Assembly (NCBI RefSeq): GCF_042684585.1
Contig: NZ_JBHULS010000002.1
Span: 186,001 to 250,000, forward strand
Source of the DNA: Algorimicrobium sediminis
Lineage (GTDB): Bacteria; Bacteroidota; Bacteroidia; Flavobacteriales; Flavobacteriaceae
Direction of reading: 5' to 3'
DNA length: 64,000 nt
Shown: in pieces, positions 8,161 to 17,157 of the stretch
How positions within the stretch are numbered: position 1 is the first letter of the stretch
Layout: each line of letters begins with the position of its first letter
Translations under genes and position numbers: made by a program
Notes under the pieces: model-generated
The model's database searches: none
What the model was told of the DNA's origin: nothing
Seen by the model: only the letters and a program-made list of their open reading frames with translations

Positions 8161-11100
8161 TTACTTGTTGATATATACCCATGCCGTTCTCACTTTACCA
8201 CCTTGATATTTCATAACATAGTAGTATGTTCCAACAGGCAGCTCATCACCGTTATCGGCAATTCCTCTAAACTCATTTGTATAACCATTCGTTTTACTAA
8301 ATACTTTTCTACCGTTACGGTTAAATATTTCTAAACTACTTACATTATAGCCGGTTAAATCGAACGTATCATTTACGTTATCATTATTTGGCGTAATAAC
8401 TTGCGGAATTATACAATTATCCGAAACAAAGCTCTCTGTAGACGACAGTGGACATGGTCCGCCTGTAGTATACTGGATGGTGTATGTGGTATTAGCTACA
8501 CCGTTCTCAACCTCACCCGTACTTGGGTTAATAGTTGCACCATCGTTAGGCTCTGGGTTAAACGAGAACACACCACCTAAATCGCCTGTTATTTCAACAG
8601 TGGCACCATTACAAGTTGGTATTACTGTAAAAGATGGATCTTCGTTACTTGGTTCTAATGTAACCATTACGGTACTAGAAGCCGAACACGCACCTGGTGT
8701 GGTATAAGCTACTGTGTAAGTTTGCTCTGGCGTACCGTTGGTTATTTGGCCCGTTGTTGCATCTATTTCAGCGCCATCGCCTAAATCAGGGCTAAAGGCA
8801 AATGAACCACCAGCAGTTCCTGTAACCGTAAAGGTAGCACTAGAACATTCTAAATTAGCAACCTCGAAGCTTGGATCCTCCGTTTCTGGAAGCGTAACTG
8901 TTTCAATGCTAGAAACCGTACATACCTCTGTTAGGGTGTATTCCACAGAATAGGTTGAACCACCTACACCATTTGTAATTTCACCTGTGTTAACATCAAT
9001 CACTGCACCATCTGTTGGGGCTGGATTAAAACTAAACGTACCACCAAGATCGCCAGTAATCTCGGCGGTTGCACCGTTACCACAGTTACCTGTTAATACA
9101 AATGCAGGGTTTCCGCCAGATAGCAGCGTTACGCTAACTGTAGTTGTGGCTGGACAAATACCATCAATAAAATAATCTACGGTATAAGTTGCACCTTGCA
9201 CTCCATTTGTAATTTCACCAGTTGCCGCATCTATTACAGCGCCATCTGTAGGAGCAGGGTTAAAGGTAAAGGTTCCGCCAGCATCTCCTAAAAGTGTTGC
9301 TGTTGCGCCTGTACAATCTGCAACATATTCGAATGCTGTATTACCAGCTTCAGGAATAGTAACTGATTGCGTAGAAATAGATGGACACGATTCCTCTCCT
9401 ACCGAATATTGCACCGTATAGGTTGCGCCACCAACAGCGTTTGAAATATTACCAGTTGTTGGATCAATAGTAGCACCATCGGTTGGTTCAGGGTTAAAAC
9501 TAAATGTTCCACCTGTATCACCGTCTATTGTAGTTGTTACACTATCGCAAGCGGCTTCCATTGTAAAGGAGCTATCAAACGTAGATAAATCTGTATACAC
9601 TACCTCCACCTCATCTGAAACTGTTGCGGTACCACCAGTACATAATTCGTATGTAACCTCGAAGTTATAAGTAGTTGTTTGTGTTGGAGACACCACTACG
9701 GTATCTTCTGTACTTATAACTGTTCCGTTTTCATCTGTCCATTGCAAGGTATAGTTAGGTGTGCCAGATGGCGAGAATCTCCAAGATTCTGGTTCTGTTA
9801 CCGTCCAAACACCTGTGTTACGTCCTGGAGGTGTTGTTGCTGCAGTATCGTCTACATTTTGTAAACCAATAACAGCTCTACCGCCGTTCCAATCTGTACA
9901 GGTTGGCTTACTTAATACGTGAATATCAATGTTATTTGATGACTCGTGTAATATGATTTGTGATGTGGTTGTATTAGAATTACATTGTGAACCAAAATGA
10001 CAAACAGCGTTGTAATTTACTACAAATTGTCTGTAAGGTGCCGAACCTAATACGACATAATCAATACTACCACAAACCGACGGATCGATATCATGTCCTA
10101 CACCAAAAATGTTTCCTTCTGTTATAGTTGCATTTGTAGCATTTGGAAGTTGGTCGCCACTGCCTAAAGCCCAGCCATTTCCAGTATTTGCATTTTCAAT
10201 TTCGAAACTTACCACACCGTTTGAACCAATTATAACTTTGTCGTAAACGCCGCCGTAGAAACAGAAATCAAATCCAAGATCTATCACATCGGACCAAATA
10301 TCATCTGTATTAACACTTGTTGGTGTAGCACCATCTACTGGTGGTGTTGGACACGTGTCTATAGCGTTTATTTCGTAATTATTGGTGTCTTGTCCATATA
10401 AGTGGAAGTTTCCTGCCAGTGTTGCTTCTGGTGTGTTACAATCTACTTCACCATCCTCACCTGCGTAAACAATAGAACAAGGGTTTGGTGGTGGTGGACA
10501 TAAAAATGCTAATGGATTACTTACCGTAATACAGTTGGCATCGTTTTCGTTTTCTACAGTAACAACAATGTTAGTTGAAGCTGGGTAAGGGCCTAAAATT
10601 AGTGTACTTACCTCGGTTACAGTAATTGGTGCACTACCTTGGTTATCGGTAACAAGTAAACTTGTAGCATCACCCATGTCTGTAATATCAACCTCTACTT
10701 CAAAAGAAGGGTTGTTTGGATCTGAAATACAATCGCCATTTATAACATTAAAGTCTACTGTTTGTGGTAAACATGTTTGACAATATACATCAAAATCCCA
10801 TGGTGTATAGCCACTTGTTGTACAGCTACCAAAACCATCTGAATCAATAATTACGGTTAAGGTTGCTCCTGTACTTGTAAATGTTAAACCTGTTAAATCG
10901 CCATTATTTCCGTATCCTTCGTATAACACAGTACCATCGGAATCTAATACAATTAGTTCATCCCAGTTGTTTTCAACCTGACCAGCGTTAAACTCCAATA
11001 CTAAAGGGAAGCCTGTTGAACTTGCAAAGTTGAACTCGGTATCATCGTTAGCTGTGTAGCAATAAGTCGTGTTTACAGGCACACCAGATTCACAATCTAC

Positions 11101-13884
11101 TATCTGATTTGGATCAGGGCGCGTAGTAAAGCTATATTCTGTACAACCAGTTGCTGAACCATTATCGTTATATGGTGTAATGGTTACATAATAAGTTGTT
11201 TCATAAAGTAACGTTCCTGGGTCGTAAGTTAGCACATCGCCAACGTCAAAGTTATCCAGAACATCTGTTCCTCCTGGTGTTGTACCAATGGATAAGAAGT
11301 AACCTGTAACGATAACAGAAGCTTGGCTCCATGTTAAATCGGCATTTTCATCAATATCCACAGATGCATTTGCAGGAGACAATAACTCGGCATTACAGTT
11401 TGGAACAGCCGTTGTATCAATACAAGATACATCAAAATCCCATGGTGTTCTAGAACCACTTTCACAACTTACGGAACCATCCGATTCGTAAAACATGATC
11501 ATGGTATCGCCAACAGAGTTTAAAGACAGGCCTGCTAAATTACCACCGTTGTTTCCTTCGTATATAACGGTACCATCGGCTTCTTCTATTCTGATATTAT
11601 CACAGCAGGACTCAATTGTTCCTGAATTAAAGAACATATTTAATGGGTTTCCGTTAGAACTTTGGAAACTAAATATTTCTATAAACGTGTTGTTTCCGTT
11701 TTCATAGCAGAATACGGTATTTACTATCTGATTGGTTTCACAATCTACTATTTGGAATGGGTCGCTTCTAACTGTAAAACTCTCTTCTGTACAATCCGTA
11801 GCAGGTCCATTATCGTTGTAAGGAATAATTGTTACGTAGTAAGTTGTATCAAACGTTAAGGTTTGAGGAATGTCGTAAGTTAACACGTTACCAACATCTA
11901 CACCATCTAAAACATCCGTTCCACCTGGTGTTGTTCCCATGTTAATGGTATAACCTGTAACAAAAATACTAGCAGCAGACCATGTTAAGTTGGTGTCTTC
12001 ATCTACACCAACAGCGCCATTTAGTGGCTCGGTTAAGGCTGCGTTACAGTTAGGAACAGCCGTAGTGTCTACACACGATACGTCAAAATCCCATGGTGTT
12101 CTAGAACCACTTTCACAACTAACAGATCCATCTGCCTCATAGAACATTACTAATCTATCTGTTTGCGACACAATAGAAAGACCTGCTAAATCGCCACCGT
12201 TATTACCCTCAAAAAGAATAGTTCCATTTCCATCTTGTATTCTAATATTATCACAACAAGATTCAATGGTTCCAGAATTAAAGAACATATTTAACGGGCT
12301 ACCATCCGAGCTCTGGAAACTGAAAATTTCTTGGAAGGCATTGTTTCCATTTTCATAACAGAAAACGGTGTTTAAAATTTGGTTATTAGCACAATCAATT
12401 ATTTGATTTGGATCGGCACGTACTGTAAAACTTTCCTCTGTACAGCCTGTAGCTTGACCATTATCGTTATAAGGAATAATAGTTACGTAGTATGTTTGAT
12501 CGTAAACTAAAGTTCCTAAATCGTATGTTAATACGTCTCCAACATCCAAGTTGTCAATAACGTCTGTTCCTCCTGGTGTTGTTCCAACATTAAGTATGTA
12601 GCCCGTAACAAAAATGGTGGCCGGACTCCAAGAAATATCGGTATTTTCATCTACATCTACCGCACCATTTACTGGTACCGTTAAATCTGAGTTACAGTTA
12701 GGAACAACAGAAGTATCCACACAGTATACATCAAAATCCCAAGGCGCTGTAGTACAACTAATTCCAGAACCATCAGAGGTTACACCTATTGTAATGGTAT
12801 CGCCTGTAGAGGTAAATTGCAATCCTGTAAGATCGCCATTATTTCCATAACCTGTATATAGGTTAGTACCGTCTGAATCGGTAACAACTAACTCATCCCA
12901 GTTATTTTCTGTACGACCAGAGTTAAAAACTACAAACAATGGCGAACCATCGCTACTTACAAAACTAAATGTTGTTGTGTCGTTATTGGTGTAACAGAAT
13001 ACGGTATTAATTGGAATACCAGAAGCACAATCTACCGGAGCATTAGGATCGGCACCCGTAGTAAAGGATTGCTCTGTACAACCAACAGCGTCGCCATTAG
13101 CGTTGAATGGCGTAATCGTTACATAATATGTGGTAGAATATTCTAACTGTGGTAAATCGTAAGAAGTAGATAGCCCTACATCTAGATTATCCACTATATC
13201 GTTACCTCCTGGTGTAGTACCTACTGTAAGTGTATATCCTGTTGGAATACCCGTAGCAGGCTGCCAGCTTAAATTAGCATTAATATCTACACCGGTATCA
13301 CCGTTTGCTGGACTAAGTAGATTAGAACAAGAAGGCGGATCTACCACAACTTGGGTGGCTCTTACATTATCGATATAAAAATAGTAGTTACCTGAAAAAT
13401 AAACGTTTTCAAATCTCAACTTTACATCGGTACCTATAGGAATAGCAGCGGCCGGTACAACCACACTAAAAGTGGCACATGTATTAGCCGTTTGGTGATT
13501 GGTATCGTTTATAGATCCCGCGGTAATCCAGTTAACACCATTGTCTGTTGAGTATTGAATATTCAATTCTCCCCAACCTGGGTTGGTTGGATCTACGGCT
13601 GCGGACCAGTCTACAATTTTGTAATCTAGAGCAACGGTTAAATCGGTACCATTTGATTCGCCCACGATGTTTGGTGAAATCAAATCGTCGGTAAGGTTGC
13701 TTGCACTTAAATTGGCTCTTAAGGAAACAACACTACAAGGCTGGAATACAGATCCAGCATAACCAGCACCTGTCCATCCCGGAGGTAAGGTTAAACCTGC
13801 ATCGAAATTTTCAACTAATCCAATTTGGGAAAATCCAAAAAAGGATATAATTCCAAAGAGAATTGAAAGGGTAATTTTTTTCAT
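8161..13884 (-). CDS. Giant T9SS-secreted multidomain adhesin with type-B (gliding-motility) sorting domain
   Basis: 1907 residues. Signal peptide about 1-19 (FFGFSQ). About 20-180: a jelly-roll (MAM/anchor-J-like) domain. About 185-1035: four units of about 216 residues, each an FN3-like domain (TGYTLTVGTTPGG, TTYYVTI) followed by a CUB-like domain (PWDFDVYC). About 1138-1345: a nidogen-like region (FYGGVYDKVIIGSNGVVSF). About 1440-1820: five repeats of about 80 residues built on GGTFSFNPxPTDGA. About 1820-1907: the C-terminal sorting domain (VITPNNDNVNDTF, EIFNRNGRKVF, GTYYYVMKY) known from SprB-type proteins. It should be exported by T9SS and held at the surface by the PorP/PorE-type proteins encoded downstream. 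CUB and FN3 suggest protein or glycan contacts; the ligand is unknown. Confidence 0.9.
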   Translation of the reverse strand: MKKITLSILFGIISFFGFSQIGLVENFDAGLTLPPGWTGAGYAGSVFQPCSVVSLRANLSASNLTDDLISPNIVGESNGTDLTVALDYKIVDWSAAVDPTNPGWGELNIQYSTDNGVNWITAGSINDTNHQTANTCATFSVVVPAAAIPIGTDVKLRFENVYFSGNYYFYIDNVRATQVVVDPPSCSNLLSPANGDTGVDINANLSWQPATGIPTGYTLTVGTTPGGNDIVDNLDVGLSTSYDLPQLEYSTTYYVTITPFNANGDAVGCTEQSFTTGADPNAPVDCASGIPINTVFCYTNNDTTTFSFVSSDGSPLFVVFNSGRTENNWDELVVTDSDGTNLYTGYGNNGDLTGLQFTSTGDTITIGVTSDGSGISCTTAPWDFDVYCVDTSVVPNCNSDLTVPVNGAVDVDENTDISWSPATIFVTGYILNVGTTPGGTDVIDNLDVGDVLTYDLGTLVYDQTYYVTIIPYNDNGQATGCTEESFTVRADPNQIIDCANNQILNTVFCYENGNNAFQEIFSFQSSDGSPLNMFFNSGTIESCCDNIRIQDGNGTILFEGNNGGDLAGLSIVSQTDRLVMFYEADGSVSCESGSRTPWDFDVSCVDTTAVPNCNAALTEPLNGAVGVDEDTNLTWSAASIFVTGYTINMGTTPGGTDVLDGVDVGNVLTYDIPQTLTFDTTYYVTIIPYNDNGPATDCTEESFTVRSDPFQIVDCETNQIVNTVFCYENGNNTFIEIFSFQSSNGNPLNMFFNSGTIESCCDNIRIEEADGTVIYEGNNGGNLAGLSLNSVGDTMIMFYESDGSVSCESGSRTPWDFDVSCIDTTAVPNCNAELLSPANASVDIDENADLTWSQASVIVTGYFLSIGTTPGGTDVLDNFDVGDVLTYDPGTLLYETTYYVTITPYNDNGSATGCTEYSFTTRPDPNQIVDCESGVPVNTTYCYTANDDTEFNFASSTGFPLVLEFNAGQVENNWDELIVLDSDGTVLYEGYGNNGDLTGLTFTSTGATLTVIIDSDGFGSCTTSGYTPWDFDVYCQTCLPQTVDFNVINGDCISDPNNPSFEVEVDITDMGDATSLLVTDNQGSAPITVTEVSTLILGPYPASTNIVVTVENENDANCITVSNPLAFLCPPPPNPCSIVYAGEDGEVDCNTPEATLAGNFHLYGQDTNNYEINAIDTCPTPPVDGATPTSVNTDDIWSDVIDLGFDFCFYGGVYDKVIIGSNGVVSFEIENANTGNGWALGSGDQLPNATNATITEGNIFGVGHDIDPSVCGSIDYVVLGSAPYRQFVVNYNAVCHFGSQCNSNTTTSQIILHESSNNIDIHVLSKPTCTDWNGGRAVIGLQNVDDTAATTPPGRNTGVWTVTEPESWRFSPSGTPNYTLQWTDENGTVISTEDTVVVSPTQTTTYNFEVTYELCTGGTATVSDEVEVVYTDLSTFDSSFTMEAACDSVTTTIDGDTGGTFSFNPEPTDGATIDPTTGNISNAVGGATYTVQYSVGEESCPSISTQSVTIPEAGNTAFEYVADCTGATATLLGDAGGTFTFNPAPTDGAVIDAATGEITNGVQGATYTVDYFIDGICPATTTVSVTLLSGGNPAFVLTGNCGNGATAEITGDLGGTFSFNPAPTDGAVIDVNTGEITNGVGGSTYSVEYTLTEVCTVSSIETVTLPETEDPSFEVANLECSSATFTVTGTAGGSFAFSPDLGDGAEIDATTGQITNGTPEQTYTVAYTTPGACSASSTVMVTLEPSNEDPSFTVIPTCNGATVEITGDLGGVFSFNPEPNDGATINPSTGEVENGVANTTYTIQYTTGGPCPLSSTESFVSDNCIIPQVITPNNDNVNDTFDLTGYNVSSLEIFNRNGRKVFSKTNGYTNEFRGIADNGDELPVGTYYYVMKYQGGKVRTAWVYINK
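11050..13330 (-). repeat. Long direct repeats (about 648 nt) inside the adhesin gene
   Basis: The FN3-CUB units recur with a period of about 648 nt. The middle units are close even at DNA level: a stretch of about 40 nt ending in the codons for the TPWDFDVSC segment at 11428-11470 recurs with two or three changes at 12076-12118. Such repeats are prone to recombination, so the repeat count may vary between strains. Confidence 0.8.
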
Positions 13885-14154
13885 TGTTTAAATCTAAGTT
13901 AGTTAATCTATTGGCTATCAGAGCACAAAAAAACTTAAAAACGACCTTTTAGATTGAAGCACCTAAAAACCCTAGTTATAAAGCTAAATTGTACTAATGA
14001 TTAGTTTTTATTTTAATTCCTAAAATTATAAAAAAACTATGTTAAGAATCATTTAACAAGCGCTTAATAGATTAAATACTTATTTAATCGATGAATTGAA
14101 AAAAGCTTCGATGAAAATTACCAGTTAATGGGAGATTTTGTAATATTTTAAGAT

Positions 14155-15192
14155 TTATGGTGCAGGATTTGGAAACATTTCATGAATTTCATTAATAGCT
14201 TCTAACATCGAAGGTGTTACTTCCATGTTTATACTTGCTACATTTTCCTTTAGTTGCGTCATATTAGTGGCGCCTATTATGGAACTGGTAACAAAAGGTC
14301 TAGTAGCTACAAAAGCTAAAGCCATTTGTGCCAAGCTTACTTGGTGCTTTTCTGCAATTTTTAAGTAATGCTTTGTTGCCTCCGTTGCTTGCTTGCCACT
14401 GTAACGTGCAAATCGTGGAAACAGTTTTAAGCGGGCATTATCAGCGGCTTGGTTTTTAACATATTTACCCGAAAGCACACCAAAAGCCATAGGCGAATAC
14501 GCTAAAAGACCTATATTTTCGCGTATGGCTATTTCGGCTAAATCGCCTTCAAAAACGCGATTTAATAGGGAGTATGCATTTTGAATGGTTATCATTTTTG
14601 GCAAGTCATGCCTACGTGCCTCTTCCAAATAGCGCATGGTTCCCCAAGCTTTTTCGTTAGATATTCCTACATGTCTAATTTTTCCAGCCTTTATAAGGTC
14701 GTCTAAAGTCATTAAAATGGTCTTAAAATTATCTTCCCAAGCATCGGTTGTATTATGGGCGTAGTCGCGAATTCCAAAAGTGTTGGTTTTACGCTCTGGC
14801 CAATGCAGTTGATACAAATCGATATAATCGGTTTTTAAACGCTTCAAACTCTGATTAACACCATCCATTAGAGCTTCCGGACTAAATCCGTTAGTGCGTA
14901 TGTGCGCCGTATAATCGCCTGGTCCTGCAATTTTAGACGCGAGCACCACCCGGTCTCTGTTTCCCGTTTTTTGAAACCAATTCCCTATTATGCGCTCTGT
15001 TTCGGCATAGGTCTGTGCTGTAGCAGGAACAGGATACAACTCGGCTGTATCAAAAAAGTTAATACCATTAGCTACCGCAAAATCCATTTGCTCAAACCCT
15101 TCTGCTTGGGTATTTTGGTTGCCCCAGGTCATGGTGCCTAAACAAAGTTTACTTACTTTAATATTGGTATGCGGTAGTGTGGTATATTTCAT
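14155..15192 (-). CDS. NADP(H)-dependent aldo/keto reductase, Tas-like
   Basis: A 345-residue TIM-barrel aldo/keto reductase, close in length and sequence to E. coli Tas. The catalytic tetrad is complete: Asp48 and Tyr53 (FFDTAELYP), Lys87 (VLASKIAG) and His130 (YQLHWPER). The C-terminal part carries the NADP-binding SSIIGATNMTQLKEN region. It reduces carbonyl compounds with NADPH in the cytoplasm; the natural substrate is unknown for most members. It lies 35 nt after the OmpA-type lipoprotein gene and is the last of a three-gene run that starts with exonuclease III. The grouping looks positional rather than one pathway. Confidence 0.9.
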   Translation of the reverse strand: MKYTTLPHTNIKVSKLCLGTMTWGNQNTQAEGFEQMDFAVANGINFFDTAELYPVPATAQTYAETERIIGNWFQKTGNRDRVVLASKIAGPGDYTAHIRTNGFSPEALMDGVNQSLKRLKTDYIDLYQLHWPERKTNTFGIRDYAHNTTDAWEDNFKTILMTLDDLIKAGKIRHVGISNEKAWGTMRYLEEARRHDLPKMITIQNAYSLLNRVFEGDLAEIAIRENIGLLAYSPMAFGVLSGKYVKNQAADNARLKLFPRFARYSGKQATEATKHYLKIAEKHQVSLAQMALAFVATRPFVTSSIIGATNMTQLKENVASINMEVTPSMLEAINEIHEMFPNPAP

Positions 15193-15227
15193 GAAGAAAA
15201 AATTAAAATTTAAGCGTGTAAATTATT

Positions 15228-16187
15228 TTAGTAATCGTTTAGTAATTTGGAAATTTCATCCAATTTAGGGGTTAAAATCACCTCAATTCGTCGGTTTTTG
15301 GCTCTACCTTCTGCGCTGTCGTTTGTTGCAACTGGTGCGTACTCGCCACGTCCGGCTGCTGTTAAATTTTCTGGATTAATAGCAGCATTTTCTCGTAAAA
15401 TATTTACAATAGCGGTGGCTCGTTTGGTAGATAAATCCCAATTACCACTTAATTGGCCACTACCATTATAGGGTACATTATCTGTATGGCCTTCAATTAA
15501 AACTGCAATTTCGGGGTTATCTGCTAGTACGGCTCCCAATTGTTTTACCGCCTGTTTTCCTTGTGTACCAACTGCCCAACTACCAGATTGAAACAGCAAT
15601 TTATTCTCCATAGATACATATACTTTACCGTCGCGTTGCTCTACTGTTAAACCTTTTCCTTCAAAATCTGTTAAGGCACTAGAAACGGCATCCTTTAAAC
15701 GTTTCATATCGGCTTCTTTGGCAGCTATCATTCCCTCCAATTCGGCAATACGACCAGAGCGCTCTTCTAATGCGCTTTTAAGTGTTTGCAAACGTGCATT
15801 TTCGGCCGCTAGAGCTTGTTCTTTCGCTTCTAATTGCGCTAATAGCTCTCGGTTTTTTTGCGTATTTTTTGCTATGGCAGCAGAGCTGTTTGTTTCCAAA
15901 GCTTCGTAGGACGATTTTAACACGTTAAACTTATTTTGCAAAACATCTAAGGCTTGCTGCAACCTGTCGCGTTCTGCCACCACCTGATTATGGGCTTTTT
16001 GCAAGCTTTCTAAATCGTTTAAAGCCTTGTTTTTGGTTGCTGCTAACTCATTATTTTCATCAGTTAAGGCACTGTGTTCTGTTTTAAGCGTGGCGTATTT
16101 TTCTTCTAAATCTTTATACACTTTAGGCGACACACAGGCCGTTGTGGTTACAAGTAAAAGCGCAGAGGCTGCTATAAGGTTTTTCAT
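15228..16187 (-). CDS. OmpA-family lipoprotein with periplasmic coiled coil
   Basis: A 319-residue protein. The lipobox VTTTAC places the lipidated cysteine at residue 18. About residues 24-170 are a long heptad-rich coiled coil (repeated LEEKY, ERDRLQQ, LEAKEQALAAEN segments), and about 190-310 form an OmpA C-terminal peptidoglycan-binding domain (VLIEGHTDNVPY, LSTKRATAIV, RRIEVILTP). It should tie the outer membrane to the wall across an extended coiled-coil spacer. It is 26 nt after exonuclease III and 35 nt before the aldo/keto reductase. The architecture resembles many flavobacterial OmpA lipoproteins, so a more specific role cannot be given. Confidence 0.9.
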   Translation of the reverse strand: MKNLIAASALLLVTTTACVSPKVYKDLEEKYATLKTEHSALTDENNELAATKNKALNDLESLQKAHNQVVAERDRLQQALDVLQNKFNVLKSSYEALETNSSAAIAKNTQKNRELLAQLEAKEQALAAENARLQTLKSALEERSGRIAELEGMIAAKEADMKRLKDAVSSALTDFEGKGLTVEQRDGKVYVSMENKLLFQSGSWAVGTQGKQAVKQLGAVLADNPEIAVLIEGHTDNVPYNGSGQLSGNWDLSTKRATAIVNILRENAAINPENLTAAGRGEYAPVATNDSAEGRAKNRRIEVILTPKLDEISKLLNDY

Positions 16188-16213
16188 GCTGTATTAACTA
16201 TTTTATATTGAGG

Positions 16214-16996
16214 TTAACTTTTTAGTTCTAGTAAAATTGGGCAATGATCGCTATGTACCGCGTCTGTTAGTATAACGGCCCGGTTTATTGCGTCTTTTAA
16301 CGGTTTGGAAACCATAGCGTAGTCCAAACGCCATCCTTTGTTATTAGCCCGAGAATTAGCTCGGTAACTCCACCAACTAAACACTTGTTTTTCAGGGTGT
16401 AAATATCTAAACGAATCTATAAAACCACTATCTATAAAATTTCCAAGCCATTCGCGTTCTTCTGGTAAAAATCCGGACACGCCTTTCATTTTAGGATTAT
16501 GAATATCTATTTCTTCATGACAAATATTATAGTCGCCACAAATAACAAGGTTGGGAACTTCCTCAACCAATTGGTTTACGTAATCGTAAAACATATCCAT
16601 ATAATCAAATTTATGCTGCAAACGGGCATCATTGGTTCCAGAAGGCAAATACAAACTCATTACAGAAACAGGCGTGCCATTATTTGCACTAGCCGGAAAA
16701 TCGGCACGAATATTACGCCCTTCAAAATCCATGGAGGCTATTCCTGTTCCATAGGTTACCTGCGTTGGTTCTATTTTACTTAAAATAGCCACACCACTAT
16801 AGCCTTTTTTTTCTGCCGAAAACCAATAATGATATTTATAGCCTGCCGCCTCAAAAAGTTCTAAATCCAGCTGTTCCTTTAAGGCTTTTATTTCTTGAAG
16901 ACAAATAACATCAGGGTTAGCTGCTTTTAACCAATCTAAAAATCCTTTATTTAAGGCAGCTCGGATGCCATTTACGTTATATGAAATAATTTTCAT
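16214..16996 (-). CDS. xth: Exodeoxyribonuclease III / AP endonuclease
   Basis: A 260-residue member of the ExoIII/AP-endonuclease family. Asn7 (SYNVNGIRA) and Glu35 (CLQEIKA) mark the N-terminal catalytic half, CGDYNICH and WRLDYAMVS lie in the middle and late parts, and HSDHCPILLEL near the C-terminus gives the catalytic Asp250-His251 pair. It cuts DNA 5' to abasic sites and degrades 3' ends in base excision repair, the step after glycosylases such as MutY. It is the first gene of a run continuing into the OmpA-type lipoprotein and the reductase. Length and motifs are normal. Confidence 0.94.
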   Translation of the reverse strand: MKIISYNVNGIRAALNKGFLDWLKAANPDVICLQEIKALKEQLDLELFEAAGYKYHYWFSAEKKGYSGVAILSKIEPTQVTYGTGIASMDFEGRNIRADFPASANNGTPVSVMSLYLPSGTNDARLQHKFDYMDMFYDYVNQLVEEVPNLVICGDYNICHEEIDIHNPKMKGVSGFLPEEREWLGNFIDSGFIDSFRYLHPEKQVFSWWSYRANSRANNKGWRLDYAMVSKPLKDAINRAVILTDAVHSDHCPILLELKS

Positions 16997-17157
16997 GAAT
17001 ACTTTTTCTAAAATGAGGTTCGTACCCTAATAGTTCTGGGCTTTTAAAATAATTTCAGCTAAAATAAATAATGCGTTACTTTTACACTATTAATTTAATG
17101 CGGATTTAACAGAAAGTATTAACAAAATAATTTCTTCAATTAGCAGTTTAACACTAC

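Noticed and set aside
8477..9175. Plus-strand ORFs inside the adhesin gene
   Set aside because: They are antisense to the repeat units, recur with the repeats, and have no promoter or family resemblance. Shadows of the minus-strand gene.
8400..13330. Regular repeats suggesting a CRISPR or non-coding tandem array
   Set aside because: The repeats are in frame, long (about 240 or 648 nt) and diverged as protein repeats of the adhesin; there are no short identical repeats with unique spacers.
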